Below, in pieces: positions 23,501 through 37,987 of a stretch of DNA of 64,000 nucleotides (the stretch's first letter is position 1; the number at the start of each line of letters is the position of its first letter). Below the pieces are notes generated by a model. That model did not search any database, was not told the DNA's origin, and saw only the letters and a program-made list of their open reading frames with translations. Made by a program: the position numbers and the translations under genes. The DNA comes from Crotophaga sulcirostris (taxonomy: Eukaryota > Chordata > Aves > Cuculiformes > Crotophagidae), in contig VYZB01000195.1 in the NCBI GenBank assembly GCA_013397455.1, positions 361,056-425,055 on the forward strand, given 5' to 3'.

Positions 23501-26500
23501 TTTATTTGTGATTGTATCTTAAGTCTGGGAGAAACATTATCTGGGTAATGCAAAGCAAAAAAAAACCAAAACCAAACAAACCCACAAACAAACAAAAAAA
23601 AAGGAAATAAACAGACAAAGATTAGTAATTACCTTGTGAGTTTGAGACCTTTCTAGGTTAGGGACATCTTTTGGGTCTGCACCAGTGAAGTGCCCAACCC
23701 AGCAGGGTTTGTGTCAGAGTGCTACTGGCAAGGCAAAGGAACAGCAGTGATGGCTTATACATCCTTGCAGATATTTGTGGGGAACAATAAACATATGCTT
23801 TGAGTTGACAACTTCCTACCCAAATGTAGGGCAAGGAGGGTGCCATTGCTACTGAGCTGGGTTAAATGATCCCCAATTGCAGCCTGCCCCTTCCTTATTC
23901 CCAGAATGGATACCTCTGCCCTTTTAGCTTATTTAATGTCTCTTTAACCTCCAGCATGGCCAGGAGAGACACAGCAGCAAGCAGAGTGCAGCTTGGGGAG
24001 GATGATGGGATCAAGGGGGATACAGGGATAGCCTTGGTCAGAAGACTTTGTTTGAGAGCCCTCTTGAAAATCCACGTCTTCTAGTTATCAGCATGTTCTT
24101 AAAAACAAGAAACATTTCTTCCATGCTGAAATGACTGCATTTAAGAGTATTTTTTTTCTTAGGAAAATGCTGTGGTCGGCCAGCTCTTGGACAGACTGTG
24201 GGAGTTAAATGCATTTAATTCAACACTCTGTGTATACCAGAGGCCAGGCTAAGTGTCCCTTTAGATCTAAAACATAAATTTAGCAAATGGTTATCAAAAA
24301 AAAGAGCCTTTCCAAAACCCCCTAAAATCTTCCATTCAGCTTTTAGAAAACTCTTAAAGAACAAGATCTGACTGCTGAAAGTTAGCAAAGATGCGAAGAT
24401 GTTAAAAAAAGATGCGAACAGCATCGGGACTCTACATCTGCCTTCAGTTTTTACAGCATTCATGCTCCCTGCCCAGCCACAGCAGCTCAGTAAACAGCAT
24501 CACCCTGATGAAGCCCAGGGCTGCAGCCACAGAGCTCAGGGTTCCCAGCTCCACAGGCACTTGCTCCTCATTTGACTCCAGAAGCTGCTATATTTCACAT
24601 GCTGCTCCTCCCTCGCCCAAGCTGTGATGTGAAATAGCTCATCCTGCTGGAAACTATAACTAAAAACATTGTCTAAAAACAAATCCTCTTTCTGTGTGCC
24701 CAGAGGGGAGGAACAGCCCCCAACAAGCCTAGAAAAATCGAGTTTGAATAAATAGCTGGGCTTAATGCGACCCAGGAGGGCAGGATGACAGCTTTGGAGC
24801 AGCTGTTTTACATGAGGAGGCAGGGGGACCTCAGCACACAGCCCAAGTCAGAGAAAGTGCCCAGTGTCGATTTACCAAGCCAGGATATGCCCTAATCCAG
24901 CACACGAGGCTGCATATACTGTAGCTGAAATCAGTTGTGTCAGGTTCATACAAATGGTTGTGTCTTGGCACCAGACATTAAGAGGAGCCTATTTCCACCA
25001 CAGGATTAGCAGCAGGATATACAGCACATGCTCACTGCAAAACTGTGATAATATCAAAGCTTCAACTGCACTCAGGCTGCTACTCAGAGCTATTAATGAG
25101 TGCTGTGGGAGAGCTAACATTTTTTTCTTATTACCAGTTAAATAGCTTTCCCACACCTTGAAAAACAATCATTTTTTTTTATTAGATATGTGCATACATA
25201 ACGTACCATTTTTCTTTTATATATAAAGATAACATATACACATAAAGGGACAGGGAGCATAGATTTAAAATATCAGAATATTTAAAATTCTGTGTTTACT
25301 CTTCTATTTAGAGGAGCTCAACTGTTCTCTGCTCAGATGCAAATAAGGCACATACTACCACACTAGGTATTTTTGATCAGAAGATAAATAGTGCATTTCA
25401 AACGTCACACTTTTAGCTGCCTTTATCTAACTTTGGTCAAGAATTTAAAACTTTGCACTGGAAGCTAGCACATTTCAAGCTTGAACTGTAATTCTGTTCT
25501 CCTGACAAGAATTTGCTGCTAACTGAGCCTATCTGTGACATGGGAACCAACAGGCTAAAGCTGAAACCAAGGCTGTCAAAGTCATTTCACTTATTAGTTA
25601 TGAAATGGGAAAAAACAGTAAGCTTCAGTGTCACATGGAAACATGAGCGCAGCGGTGACACAGCCTTTCACACACAGTGTCAGCACTAAAAACAGCCCTA
25701 TAGATTATTTGGAAAGTAAGAAACACCGATCTCGTGATTCTATTCTGGGCTGGTCCTATGACAAAAAAGGAAAAAAAAAAAAAAAGGCCAACAAAGCATC
25801 AAAACAAAATGAGAAGCTGAAAGCCCGAAGCTGTTCCCCGTCGTGGTGGCTGTAACAAGTGGCAAGGGCAGCGCCGTGGCTCTGCTGCTTCAGCAAGGAC
25901 CCCCACTCCCCCAGAACCAACCACGTCAGCCTTCTGGTCAAGGATGACTCACATGGGGACAACTGCTGAAGTTACCACCCTCAAACAAACAGCTCAGAGC
26001 AGGATTTTTTTTTTTTTTTTTTAAGAACAGCCAGTGCCAGGTTATCCTGCTGGTTTGCCCTCACAGCTCAGAGATGGCTTTGCAAAGAGCTGTCTGGGGA
26101 GCACCACACAGTGGTGGGCTCTGTCCCACCGACCATCCCAGGAGAGGGCATCCCAGCCCTGGGACACACGTGTCCACTGAGCCTCCCACCTCCGAGGTCA
26201 GGGCAGATGTTTGGAATGGCTCTTTCTAATCTTCAGCACGTCAAACCTTATTAGTTGATTTTATTAAGTCTCTCTCCAAGGATCTCTGAAGTAATGCTCA
26301 GTGTTGTTTTATCTCAAAATAGCCACTCATTATAAGCTTTTGGCAGCCAGCACAGAGGCTGGATGAGACCTTGGAGAGCCAGGCTAAGAAGGAAAGTCAC
26401 AGCCCAAGCTGATCATCCTTTTAACTCGCACAGCTCCTCACCAGCCCCACACAGTCCCCAAACCCCCTTTACCTCATGAACTCTGCAGGTATTCCTGCTC

Positions 26501-27060
26501 CTCCAGCTACTTCAAGCTCAAAACTGGGCTCAAGACAAAATTCTGCTTAAGAATAGCTTCAGCCCCTGGGAAAGATCCATACTGCACCCCTGTTGGGTAC
26601 CTTCCACCAGCATACAGCCCTCATGACTCTTCCAGTTACACCAGGCCTTTTTCTACTGTCAGAGAGATGAGATATCTATCAAAAAGAGGTACAAAGACCT
26701 TGCAACTGTTAATTATTAACAGCATTTATCAGTACAACTGGGCTTGAAACTGTAGTGATGGGTGGGTGGCAAATCTTTTGTAAGCCATAAAATTTCCATG
26801 AGAGAACTTTTCTGGGAAAGATCTGGAAGAAATCATTCTATATTTTAAGTGTAACATGAGTTCTTATCAGTGACTGTTTTGACATAGTTTTAACCTCTGA
26901 CTACAGAGGTTTTCAGTTTAAAAGACATCTGGTAACTGATGATTTTCCAAAGCTAGAAGTCCATTGCACACATTCAAATGAGCTTGAAAAAAAAAGCACA
27001 GGCACATCTGGTTACATGAATCAGAGCTCAGACAAAAAAAACAAATCAAACATTCTCTGT
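17530..27060. other. non-genic stretch, AT-leaning
   Basis: No supported exon, RNA gene or recent transposon was seen. There are A-rich tracts around 18220-18245, 23558-23600 and 25770-25785. The segment at 26220-26345 has CNE-like composition. Short open frames are scattered on both strands without codon or splice support. Confidence 0.5.
26005..26022 (+). repeat. poly(T) tract, 18 nt
   Basis: Eighteen uninterrupted T residues, equivalent to A18 on the minus strand. I could not trace a retrocopy body next to it, so it is recorded as a simple homopolymer. Confidence 0.8.
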
Positions 27061-27065
27061 TGCAG

Positions 27066-27106
27066 CCTTGCTGCTGGTACTGGTTTTGCCAATGGTGAGA
27101 CTGAAG
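27066..27106 (+). other. candidate plus-strand exon (41 nt) inside a 200-codon open frame
   Basis: The acceptor aaacattctctgttgcag and donor CTGAAG then GTGAGTAC frame 41 nt that reads LAAGTGFANGETEG in the long open frame spanning 27016-27618. It would enter in phase 2 and leave in phase 1. The surrounding 600-bp frame is the longest on the plus strand, but its translation shows no known domain and the moderate GC content favours chance openness. If the splice sites are used, the rest of the long frame is intron. Confidence 0.25.
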
Positions 27107-28438
27107 GTGAGTACAAAGCAGAGCAGATCCAAGCTCTGAGGTTAGAGAGATGGGATGTGCAGGCAGACTGCCCAGCCCAGGAGGGTGCATCGAGGCTGCA
27201 GGGAACTTTTGCCTGGTGTTCACCTGAGCCCCAGGTCTGTGATGCCTCCTGCCTTCCCAAGAGGGACCCTGTATTTCTTACTGTCAAGTTTTTTGGGATA
27301 CAGCCACTGAGCAGTGGCCACAAGCTTGGCAAACCTGGGTCTACTCTATTTCTCACTGATGAGGAAACAGAAACAGGCCCAGAACAGGTCCTTAACCCAT
27401 CCTTCCTTTTAATGCCAGCCCAGCAGTCTGGGCCACCTCACCTCATCCCAAATAACACCTTTCTGCACCCACCCATAGAATTATTTACACCTTTTCCATA
27501 CAAGAAACAGGGTCAGATTCAGCCCTGCATCAAAAGATCCTCATTTGGCCCTGGATGTGTTGAGAACATGGGTCACACACAAGAGCTGGAGCACAGAATA
27601 TCCTGGCTGTCCAAGTAACAGGGAATTCTGCCAAAAAGGTCAGGGACTTTTTTCTGTAGTTGGCCCTTAGAGAATGCTTTCTTTGACAAAAAAAAGAAGT
27701 ATATGTAAAAAAACCCATCCCTTGAAAGCTTATGAAAGCATGGCCATATGCCACGAAGGCTAATGGGCTTTCTAGCTCCACAGTAATGTTCCTCCATCAT
27801 AATTCAAATGGCAGGAACATACTCTAAGAAGCCCTCATTCCCTCTTCTCTCTCCTTTTTTTTTATTTGGTTTATTTTAAATAAAGCCATTAGATCCTTGG
27901 AAAAGCAGCCAATACAAAGCAGCATCTAGATTTTCTAAATCACATTTTCCTCTAACAGTTCCTTCCACCACCTGACTGAAAACCTCATCGAATTCAAGAA
28001 ACCACGACTTGAGTCCCGACCAGGCCTTGCCAGTAGAATTATGTGGAGTCCTATGTACCAGGGTCCAGATTTCCTCTCTTCGGCGGGAATTCCCTCTTGG
28101 GCAGGGACTCCAGCAAGGGGAGGCCCAGCCCTCAGTTTCTGAGCTGTCACTGTTTTCCAGGGTTTGTGCTATCTGGAGTTTTTCCTGCAGCCAGGCTGGC
28201 TCTATTCCAACAGCTGGAAATGAGCTTCCCGAGCCATCCCCTCTCTTATCACCCGCTGCCTTAAACAAGTTCGACCTTTTGATTGATTTGAACTTTAGCC
28301 AGCATTAAAACACTTGTTCTAGCAGATGAGGTCAGTCACTCAGCTTTCTGCTTTGTGTAATGGGGCAGTTAATGCAACAGTGGTTTTAAATCATGGCATA
28401 TTCCCAACTGTGAGGACAAGAGAAGAAACAAAACTCAC

Positions 28439-28480
28439 CAGAGGTTGTTCTCTGACATCGGGCTGGGCCAGCCTTGAATG
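28439..28480 (-). CDS. weak candidate exon (42 nt) downstream of the 38 kb exon
   Basis: On the minus strand the donor GTGAGTTTTG is near consensus, and 42 nt upstream there is an AG after ctgaaactgtg. Entered in phase 2, as left by 37988-38107, it reads (C)IQGWPSPMSENNL and leaves in phase 2. All three frames are open over this short length, and the acceptor has no polypyrimidine tract, so chance is a real alternative. It is listed because it is one of very few downstream segments with matching phase. Confidence 0.2.
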
Positions 28481-28489
28481 CTGCACAGT

Positions 28490-31400
28490 TTCAGCTCCTG
28501 CCTCGTAGTCACTTCTGGTTGTACACATTTCAAAAAAAAAAAAGAAATCATTCAAATCATCTAGAAAAAATTGTTATCCCTTAATCTTCCTCTCTTTTCT
28601 ATCCCCTCACAACTTCCCAAAGCCACCTCTGGACTGTGGAAGATGCCTCCTACAAAGGCAGGACTAAGGAACTAAGAACGACATTTTTGTGGCATTCAAA
28701 ATAAACTTACAAGGAAAGTGATTTTGTTTAAACAAATAAACATAGTCAACAAGCTGTCCCAGACCAGAATTTGTAACACCATGCTATATGTCAAAATTGG
28801 AAAAAAAACCCCCAAGTGGAAATGCATTAGAAAGAACAAGCTGAAAGAAATGCAAAATCCAGCCACGCAGGGAAAACCACACTGGAGTGAATCCAAATCT
28901 TATCATTGTAAAGATATTTTATGTTAACACAGAGAGGCATTTATTATTTTACTAATGCAGGATTTTTTCTCTGCCACCTCTGCAGGATTCAATATAGACA
29001 AATGAAAGTGTCTTCATTGCTCTTAACTCTATATAAAATGGTTGGGAACTAATGGGCATTTCTTTGAGTCACGTGCCAAATAGCAGTAATAATGGGCCAT
29101 TTTTTTCCTTGCTAGCAGAAGAATGCTCGTGAGTTTAAAAGATCTGATAATGTTTTCTTGTTCACAGTTATGGTTGGAAAAATTACAAAAGGAAATCTTA
29201 TTTCTAAAAGGGAATTTTATACATCAACCTAAGCATTGAGGAAGAGATTTTCTTCAGGGATTTCCACATTGTGAAGCTATGCACTCATAAGCCTCCTCCT
29301 TGTTGGTCATCATGTCATTGCTATAGAGGTCATGGCATAAACATGGAATGATAGCTCAGGCTGTAAGGACAAAGAGAAAGAATCTGGATATGATCACTTA
29401 TAAGGATGGTGTAACCACCATCTAGGCAGATTGGTTGTTGCATCATTTGTCAGATGAAACTTTTTTCCTGGTCTGTAGATGATTCTTATGTGCAATAAAT
29501 TTCAGCTAAGGTGCATGGAAGCCTGGAATAAACTCATCACAGCAGTTCTCTTCCAAAGTACAGTCTTGTCATTTCCTATGAGAACATTTTGCTACCATGG
29601 CTGTTTGGATTTCCCATAATGTTTGGGAAGCAGCAAGCACTGGAGCATTAGAAAGGAGGACCTCCTAGAAGTACAGCATCCATAGATCAGTGTCTCCAGC
29701 ATTACCTACCCAGCATCAGCTTCAGCTGACTTATCTCCAGCCAGAGGCTGATTCTGGTGCCACAAAAGCAACTTTCTGTGTCAACAGCAACTGTGGGTGG
29801 GCATGCTGGAAGGAAGCTTGGCATCACACTCAGCGGATGAATGGGCATCACTGGGTGTGCAGTCCTCAGTGCATGCTGGCCACATGGCCCTGCTGGGTGG
29901 AACAATGATCTCTACAGCAAGATGGGCTGCCCAGAGACTCCCAAGGATGGGGCTGAACTGGAGCCAGGCAGGGCACGCCACTGGCAGAGGCTGAACCGAG
30001 AGGAAACCTGCTCTATCCCTTCTGTGACTCATGAAACCAAATCAAGCCTGTGCTGCTTTACTGCTCCCTGGGGGCCGATTTAAGAAGTTCTACCACCTAG
30101 CAAAACCGCTTCAACCCACTGAATAACATCAGCCACTTCCAGTTTGCATACCCTACCAGATTTTTCATGTTTTTACAAAACCACTTACAATCAGTACCAG
30201 AAGGCTTGTTAATCTTGATTAGTGCCTGCTGTTTCTTTAGAAGAGATCCATAGAGACCCAAAGGTCTGCAACCATCATATGCTTATTTCCTGCCAACTCT
30301 AGTAAAGGATCTGGTGTTACTTGCCCAAAACATGTAATTTCTTCCAGGAAAATGGCTAAATCTTGAGTCTGAAGGGTCGATAGCTGGCATATGTCAGTGC
30401 TTGCCTACAGCAGACAGAGACTGACACTGTGTCACAGCACTGTCACTCTCTGCACAAGGTATCCTAAAGCACTTTTAGGAAGAACACAACCCTGAAATAC
30501 TGACTGCATTTGAATGCAAAGGAAGGAAGGAAGGCAAGAGAGCAAGAATGCCACCCTTCAGGCTCATCATTCATTCAACACATACACACACAAACCCCAC
30601 AGGAGCAACTTGCAAGGCACAGAACACCTGCCAGCAGAGAGAGAAGAAAAAATAATTTTGTTTAAAAACCTTATTTTAGAAACAAGCACACAAACATGAG
30701 TGCCTATAATTTTTTACATGGCAACCTTCTATCCTTTGGATCATCTCCCCGTATCCACTCACATTTGGAAAGTTAAATAAAGTTAGTATCGTGTAAAATA
30801 TTAATTAAAGTAAGCATTATATTGGGTCCCATGAATCACTTTGTGTGTTCAATATTTGCAGCTGTCACCATGGTGAGGAGCTGCACCTAGCTACAGTGTA
30901 TTAGTTATAAAGGCTCATGAGCAATTGCTTAGCCATTGGTACTGGCTTCCCAAACTGTAAACGTGTCATCTGCCCTAGGACAGCTCAGAGATCATAAAAT
31001 AAGGCTTACAAATCAACATCACTATTTGAAGTTGGTTTACGTCAGCTGTAAAAGTTAATAGTACAAATACAAAAATATCTACAATAGTAAAGTATAGAAA
31101 GAGATAAAATAAAATTGAAGATAAGGCCTTTCACAGAAACTCAAGGCAAAAAATTAATGGGCAAGTGATTAGGATATAATATGAACTGTGAAAGCTCTAA
31201 TGATCATAAAAACAGAAAAAAAAATCCTTTGAAAGCTCATTAACATACCCTCTCAAGAGATTCTGTACACGCCAGTTTCAAGGCTTGTCTCCAGATCACC
31301 AAGTACAGCGTCTTACAGGTTATTTTGATTTTTTGGAAAAAAATTGTTGGATGTGCTCCTGCATTCACAGAATTCTAATGACGCATACAAACACTTAGTG

Positions 31401-34400
31401 TCCTATGAAAAAGCAGTGTCTCATGTCTATCAAAAATGGCATTAGCTGTACTTTTAGCAAATTTGGCTCCAAGTAGGAGACACTAGCTTTATTTAACTTT
31501 CCAAACGTGGGTAAGTATGGGGAGATGAGCCATTTACCATGCAATCACTGCTACTTGGTAGCCAAAGCATTTTGTACAAAGTACCTGAAGTGGTCACTCA
31601 GCACTTATCTGAGCCTTTCTATAGTATATCAGTCACTTAAAAGGACAATTTAAAAATTGTTGAGCGCAACATCTGGATCAGGCTCTGCCAAATGCTGTTA
31701 CTTTATCAGGTTGGCTTCTGTTGCGAGTTGGTTGTCAGTTCTCTCACATGCTCTGTCGGGGCAGCGGTAATGAGATCAAGCCGTTCCGCAGTGCCTGAGC
31801 ATCTGACCAGAGGAACCACCCCGGGGAAAGAGAACCTCACACATCCCTCCTCCTCTCCTGCTCTCGGCCCACTGATTATCTCAGATCATCAGTGTTTTGG
31901 ATGACCGAATAAACAGGATTACCCTCTCCTAGTGCTTGTTAAGTCAAAACTGTACAGCGATCCTATTAGTGGATTGCAATAGTGTGAGTATATCCAAGCA
32001 GAAGATTATCTTTTGCTTGCTCTGTGGAGCTGAAAACAGTACTGGGAAACTTTTAATCTCCATGAAGAGGACACTAGAGCTCACAGAAAGAAAATCAAAA
32101 TAATTTTTATCATCCTTCTCAATCAGCTGCCTAACTCAAAAAAATTATCCCGATAGACAAAGTCATAACCCTCTTTCATTGATATAGCACTGGATTTGGG
32201 ATGCCAGTGAAAAAGATCTTCCATGCATAGCCTCTTTCATCCAAACTGATCCCAAAATGCTTTACAAGTGCTGCATGCAAATGGCACGTGGGATTAGCAG
32301 CACTCTACAGTGGTCTCTCTCTGTTCCCGCTGAGGTTAGCAAGAACAGAAGTGGGACTTGCTGTTGAGTAAAATGTGAATCAGGCTGGAACACAGCCAGG
32401 ACACTGAGATCAAGACTCACATTCATTTGGAAATTGCTGGCACAACGGCCCTGTTGATCAGGATTTGGGGTTTACGTCTTGTCCAAAACAATGTAGCCAG
32501 CTACAATGGGGCATAAAATTATGCCATTTTAAACATGATTTACCATTATTTATTTTTCAAGCACTCAAAGATAAAAATATTGAAAGAACAAGCAAAGGAG
32601 GAAATACCCATATCTAAATTAAAATCTTCTTAAATAAACTATATAGAGTATAACAGAGTAGCATGCAAGTAAAGCCAACCAGCTCCCAACCCTTTTATAT
32701 ACATGCAGGCAGAAAAATAAATTCCTTCAAAAGAAGCTTTGAAGAGCATAATTAAGCATGAAAGTTACCATATATTAAATTATGCATCTAGTAAAAAAGA
32801 GTCATTAGCCCAACAAATGGGCTGTTAATGATTTCAGGTTTGCCTAAGGCCATAAGCTAATAAACTAGTGATTAACCAGTATTTCTGTTGAAAGCTGGTA
32901 GCCTGGTGTCACAGCGCTCGCTCACAGCTTTGGAACTGCAGGAAAAATAAAATCAATGACAAAACCACACCATGTTTGGGCCTTAGAAACAACTGAAGTT
33001 TCAGGCAGGTATAAGCCCTGCTCTGAGGCACCATGCACTCCATCACCTATCAAGGCATCTGATTTCCACTCTGTGCGCTGTGATTGCAAAACACAGGACT
33101 TCCCAAATCCAAGCAGAGCACCCAGGAGAGCCCCTTCCAAGGCAAAAGAATCTCTCTGTGATGTGTCCTGGCACAGACCATGCCCAGGAGAGCCCATGTC
33201 ACAAGAAAGTCCCTGCTAGTACCCACTTGGGACACCTCCCTGCTGTTCCTGACCTAGGGAGTAGCTACCTCTTTCTTGCTTTCATGAGCCTAGCAGGCGT
33301 TTGTATGGAAACTTAACACCACAAAAGTGTGTTTGACAGCTTCCTTCAGACATTTCTTAGCAACTGGTAATAAAAGGAAAAAAACAACAGACCATTTGGT
33401 CAGCCAGCTCTCTCTAACACCCCCATATTTATTTCCCTCATCACGGTTTGAAGATCTGAGGATGTGGGAACCAGAAGTTAGACAAAAGAGTGCTCTCCAT
33501 GGCTGAAAATGGCAGAAGCTGGGAGGATGGTGCTCACCCACTGCTGTCAGGACTGCAGGATACATTAGAGCTTACATAGTTTCTTGTGCAGGGCAAACTT
33601 TTTGAAATTAGAACACAAGCATATGCACAAACATCCCCTCCACAGAAGCAAGTGGACATGTGCCAATGCAATTTCTGACAAGGAAAACACTTCTTCACCA
33701 ATATGAACACAGTGGCCTAGTGGTCCAAAGTATCAGATAAATGAAGTAAAGTTTTTCAAAGGACATAATAACTCAATAGCTCAAAACAGAGGAGGGAAGC
33801 AATCCAGGAAATTGAAGAAAAACATTGTTTATCCCTCAACCAAACCAGTGTCTTCCTGAGCAGGCCCAAGCAAAGGCCCTCCTGTGGGCTTGGGACCAAA
33901 ATCCTAAAACTTTGAAAGAAGAAACGCCCATGCATGTACATATTGCAATTGACAGAGCAGTCCAAAACCAGAAAGGGACCCCAGGGACTGCAGCAGCCTG
34001 GGTGCATGGGTCACATCACACATCATCTCCCAGAGATCCCAGCCTGCCTTCCCCCACCAGCCCTTCAACAGCCACCCTGGGAGGGCTCAGCTGCTCCTCG
34101 GTTGCCAAATTATCTGCCTTGCTTCTCTCTCTGGCTGATTTCTCCTCATCACTCGCTTCCTGTGGCAAAAGTGTAGAAACTGTACTTTGTCACAGCAGCC
34201 CCAAGACACGCTGGGTGCTTTGCTGTTTGCTCCCCAGAGAGCTGCTAATGGTTTGATCTGACATAAAGTTCTCACACTTAAAATAAATGGCACAAACACA
34301 CAGCACTCCAGGAAGCTTTGTTTCATTTAAGATTTGTTTCATTTAAGGAAGTTTTCCTCGAGTATTTCTTAATGTTTTTAACTAAGCAGTTGTTCTGATG

Positions 34401-37400
34401 ACTTTCTTTTAATAAGAAGACAAAGTATTTTCCTCCTTAAGCATTCCTGGTGATTAAGGACCAAGATTTATATTTCCATATAAGAGGAAAAAAAAAATTG
34501 GATCCTGTATCAGCAGAGAAAATTGCAAAAACTCCCACTGACTGCAGTTACCAATAGAACAAGATTCATGTGCAAACACTGGAAGTAAGTTTTTCTGACA
34601 ACTATTTACAAATACTGCAGAATTCACAATTTTTTCTTAGTTTCTACTTTCCTTACAGTAAAATTTGAGCACCATCTCAGATGGTTTTGTTGAACTGTTC
34701 TTTTAAAGTCTACATTACTGAGCCATGTAAGTCATATCTATGAGTCCTGATTCTTCACATAATTGCTTTATTTTTTTCTTATTACTCCTACGAAAACAAC
34801 ATGGCTTAATTTTGGAAGCCGTTGTATAGAATTCAGATTAAATATAGCAGCCATTGCCTTTCCTGAGACTCAGACACTTCTGAAAATAAGCTTTTTGGCA
34901 CCCACTAAGGAACACACTGAACATCTCCTATAGTTACAAGCCCTCAAAATAAAAAAAACAACAACCTTATATAGTTCTTACATGTGTCTATAAGAATTTC
35001 ATCTGAGATCTTATTTAACTCTCCTTATAAATATTCAGGACTGGTCCTGCTCTCACTGAAGTCAGAATATCTTCAGTGCAATAAGCCGTGGCATCACAGT
35101 GAAAAACTGGACAAATAAGATAATAATTAAAGAATGAAATAATAATAATAAAGAATTAAATTATTCCTTTTTAACAGCCTCACCTGTATTTGTGGGCTTG
35201 CACAATAGAAGTAATTTAAAGGGCATCAGAGATACAGCCTAAACTAGACCCTGAATGCTGGCAGCTCTAAACTTCTCCAGCACACACAGCTCTGTCCTTC
35301 AGTCATAGTTTTTAATATTTAAAATGACCTTTCCAAATTTGTTTTGGTTTTAATACGTAAAAAAATCTTTCCCACTGAAGTGAGTAGATTTTCCAGTGAA
35401 CTCCAGCACTTAACCCTGCAGCATTTGCTATTTCGAGATTAGAGCATGAGTTTCAAAATTTGTCCTGAAGATCAAATATCTGCATGAAGTTATGGTGACG
35501 TTATACCCAGTCTAAGAGTCATCCTGGAATAGAAAACAATCCAAGCAAAAATATTTGGATATGGATAGAAATTTTCCCAGAAGTTCAGGAGTAATTACCT
35601 CTTTTCCGCTAAGGCTATAAACAATTCTGAGTCTGGGCTCCTGTACATGGCTCCTGAGGCCAACATACTGTATAATCTGTCAAAAATTAATATTCTGTCA
35701 TGAATAGTTTATATCACACCATTGCCAATTCTATTTTGTTCCAAATATGACTTTCTGAAAGGGGCTAATCCTGAAACATTTTTACCTCCTTAGGTAGACA
35801 TGCCCAAGTACAAATGCAAGCAGACTTCGTGAGGTCTTCAATATTTACCTTCACAAGGAAATAACTACAGATTTTCATTATTTCTTACTAAAAGCACTTT
35901 GTTTTGCTATTGAAAAAAATTGGCAGGAGTGCTTTATTACCACAGCTGACCACAAGATGGAAATACTTTTCTGTAAGATGTCTCCTGATTAGGAAAAACA
36001 CTAATTAAAAAATACTGCCTTTTTCCAGGAAAGCGTTTTAGAAGAAATGAAGCAGGATTTCTCATCCTCTCAACAACCTGTTTGAGAGGTCTCATCCATT
36101 TCACATTCTTTCTCCAACCAGGAAAAAAAAAAAAAAAATACAAGATGCTTCATAAAAGATGGGGAAGACCCTGGGCCTCCCCTTTGCAGCGTGTTCTGCC
36201 TGGCATCGTGGCAGCAGGAGCTGAAGGGAAGGTGGGGGGCTTTGTCACCCACCTTTGTCTCACTTCCCTCCCTTGCTCAGGACAAGCTCAGCACCTGGAG
36301 AGAGACACAAGAGGGGTTTTACCAGCAGACACATCAGAAATGGACAAATCCTTTTACCCAGGTGGATATCTTCAAAAAAAATTAATTTTAATTTGATCAA
36401 ACCCGACAGCTTTTCCTGACAAGTTTTCCCTTTTCCAAGAAGGGCAGTTTCACTCAGAAATCATTCTGATGGAAATTCCCAGCTGGTTCCAGTTGTTATG
36501 CCAGCAGCTCAGATACACCAAGCCGAGAAAAGCACCATGGATGTGTCCATAGATCAAATTGGAAATACAAAGGGTAAAGCAACCTCTTCCTTCATACCAT
36601 TACAGGATTTTTTCAGAGTTAAAAAGGGATGGTTCCAGCCACCCAGATCCTGGGATGGCAGAGCCTGCAGTTCATTGGGATGTTACCTAACCTGCTACAC
36701 TGTACCCTGCACAAAAAAAAAATCCTACTAGTTTGGGATCTAAATGTTAAATGTCATTTATTTTTGTTATTGCAGAGACTTGCACTGGGATGCCACTGGG
36801 CATAAACAGAAGGAAAAGGCCATTCCTGTCCCCAGGGGCAGGCAAAGTGTCATGGGTAGGAGACCCTTCCCTTCCCCTCCAAAGTAGCAAAGGCAGGGCT
36901 GGCTGCGATGCCGCAGGGACCCTCACTCACAATGCTGCTGCTCCTGCTGCACCTTGCCAAACTCACTCCAGCTTGCTTTTGAACAAACTATTTCTCCAAA
37001 AGAAATAAAAGGATAGCTTCTATGTTTTTAATGATCTGATCAGGTTTTCCACTCTAAATCTAGTAGACACACTAAGTAGGGAGCTACATTCAGAGACAAA
37101 CAAGACATCTGCATTTGTTTTGTTGATTATAGTTGCACATTTTACTTTAAACATCAATGGGCTGGAACTGCTATTCAAACGATATGGAAATTGCTACTTC
37201 ATACTGAAATTTCCTTTAAGCAACAAAGGAAAGGATTAGCACATGGCTCTGTTTTGCTTTTTTTTTCTTTTCTCTTCATTTTAATAAAACACAGTGGCTG
37301 CAGAAAACTCTTCGATGGTTCATGAACAGCACCTGTATCTTAATAATTTATTCACACCAAGTTTCAGAATATTTGAATCCTTCTGTTTAACTACTGTGAC

Positions 37401-37980
37401 AAAAAGTTCTAACTAAAATATCCTTCTTTATCTGAAACACTGTATTATCTTCATTTTCACAAGACCTCTTCACCACGAAAATATGCATACACAGGCTATA
37501 TGGATAATTATGCAAGGGAATTAAGGTACCAGCAACAATTTATAATTATTTTCAGATTTAAATGAAGCTAATCAACTGGATGGCTTCTAGCAGTGTATGG
37601 CAGAGTCACTACAAATGAGAATCAGACCACAGTCAAACCACAGTGTGATTTTTTTTCCCACTGAAGCTTTCACAAGTAAAATCAGTTGCATTCCAACAGT
37701 TTGCAGGATTGATCCGTTAATCCCTGTCCAGTTCTGCACCTTTTTATGTAATCTCAAAGACAATCACTTTTTAGTGAATTTTAATGCTAAACTTCACTCA
37801 GGGCAGTAGGCATAAACTATGTAAGGGATCCATAAAAAAAGCTTTATCAGTTTCCCCCAAATTGATTACTTTTACAGAGGACTGATTAAACACACTTGAC
37901 AGATTTTGAATGTTATTGCAAGTTATTGATACGGTAGAGAAACAGAGAAAATGTGTATAACTGTCTTCTAATGTAACTTG
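28490..37980. other. non-genic stretch, probably 3' introns or flank of the minus-strand gene
   Basis: No convincing exon was found. An open frame of 143 codons at 33825-34256 (plus) lacks domain features or splice borders. The segment at 32500-32900 is rich in TAAT and ATTA cores and in homopolymer-free AT sequence, resembling a developmental enhancer. A small (GGAA)n run lies at about 30521-30535. Confidence 0.4.
36123..36138 (+). repeat. poly(A) tract, 16 nt
   Basis: Sixteen uninterrupted A residues follow CAACCAGG. There are no flanking target-site duplications or recognisable retrocopy upstream, so it is probably a simple homopolymer. Confidence 0.75.
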
Positions 37981-37987
37981 TACTTAC

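Noticed and set aside
27876..28268. 130-codon minus-strand open frame
   Set aside because: It looks somewhat protein-like (EFDEVFSQVVEGTVRGKCDL), but it has no splice borders matching the gene and also has long frames on the opposite strand.
33825..34256. 143-codon plus-strand open frame
   Set aside because: Ser/Pro/Leu-rich chance-type composition, with no splice sites or known domain.
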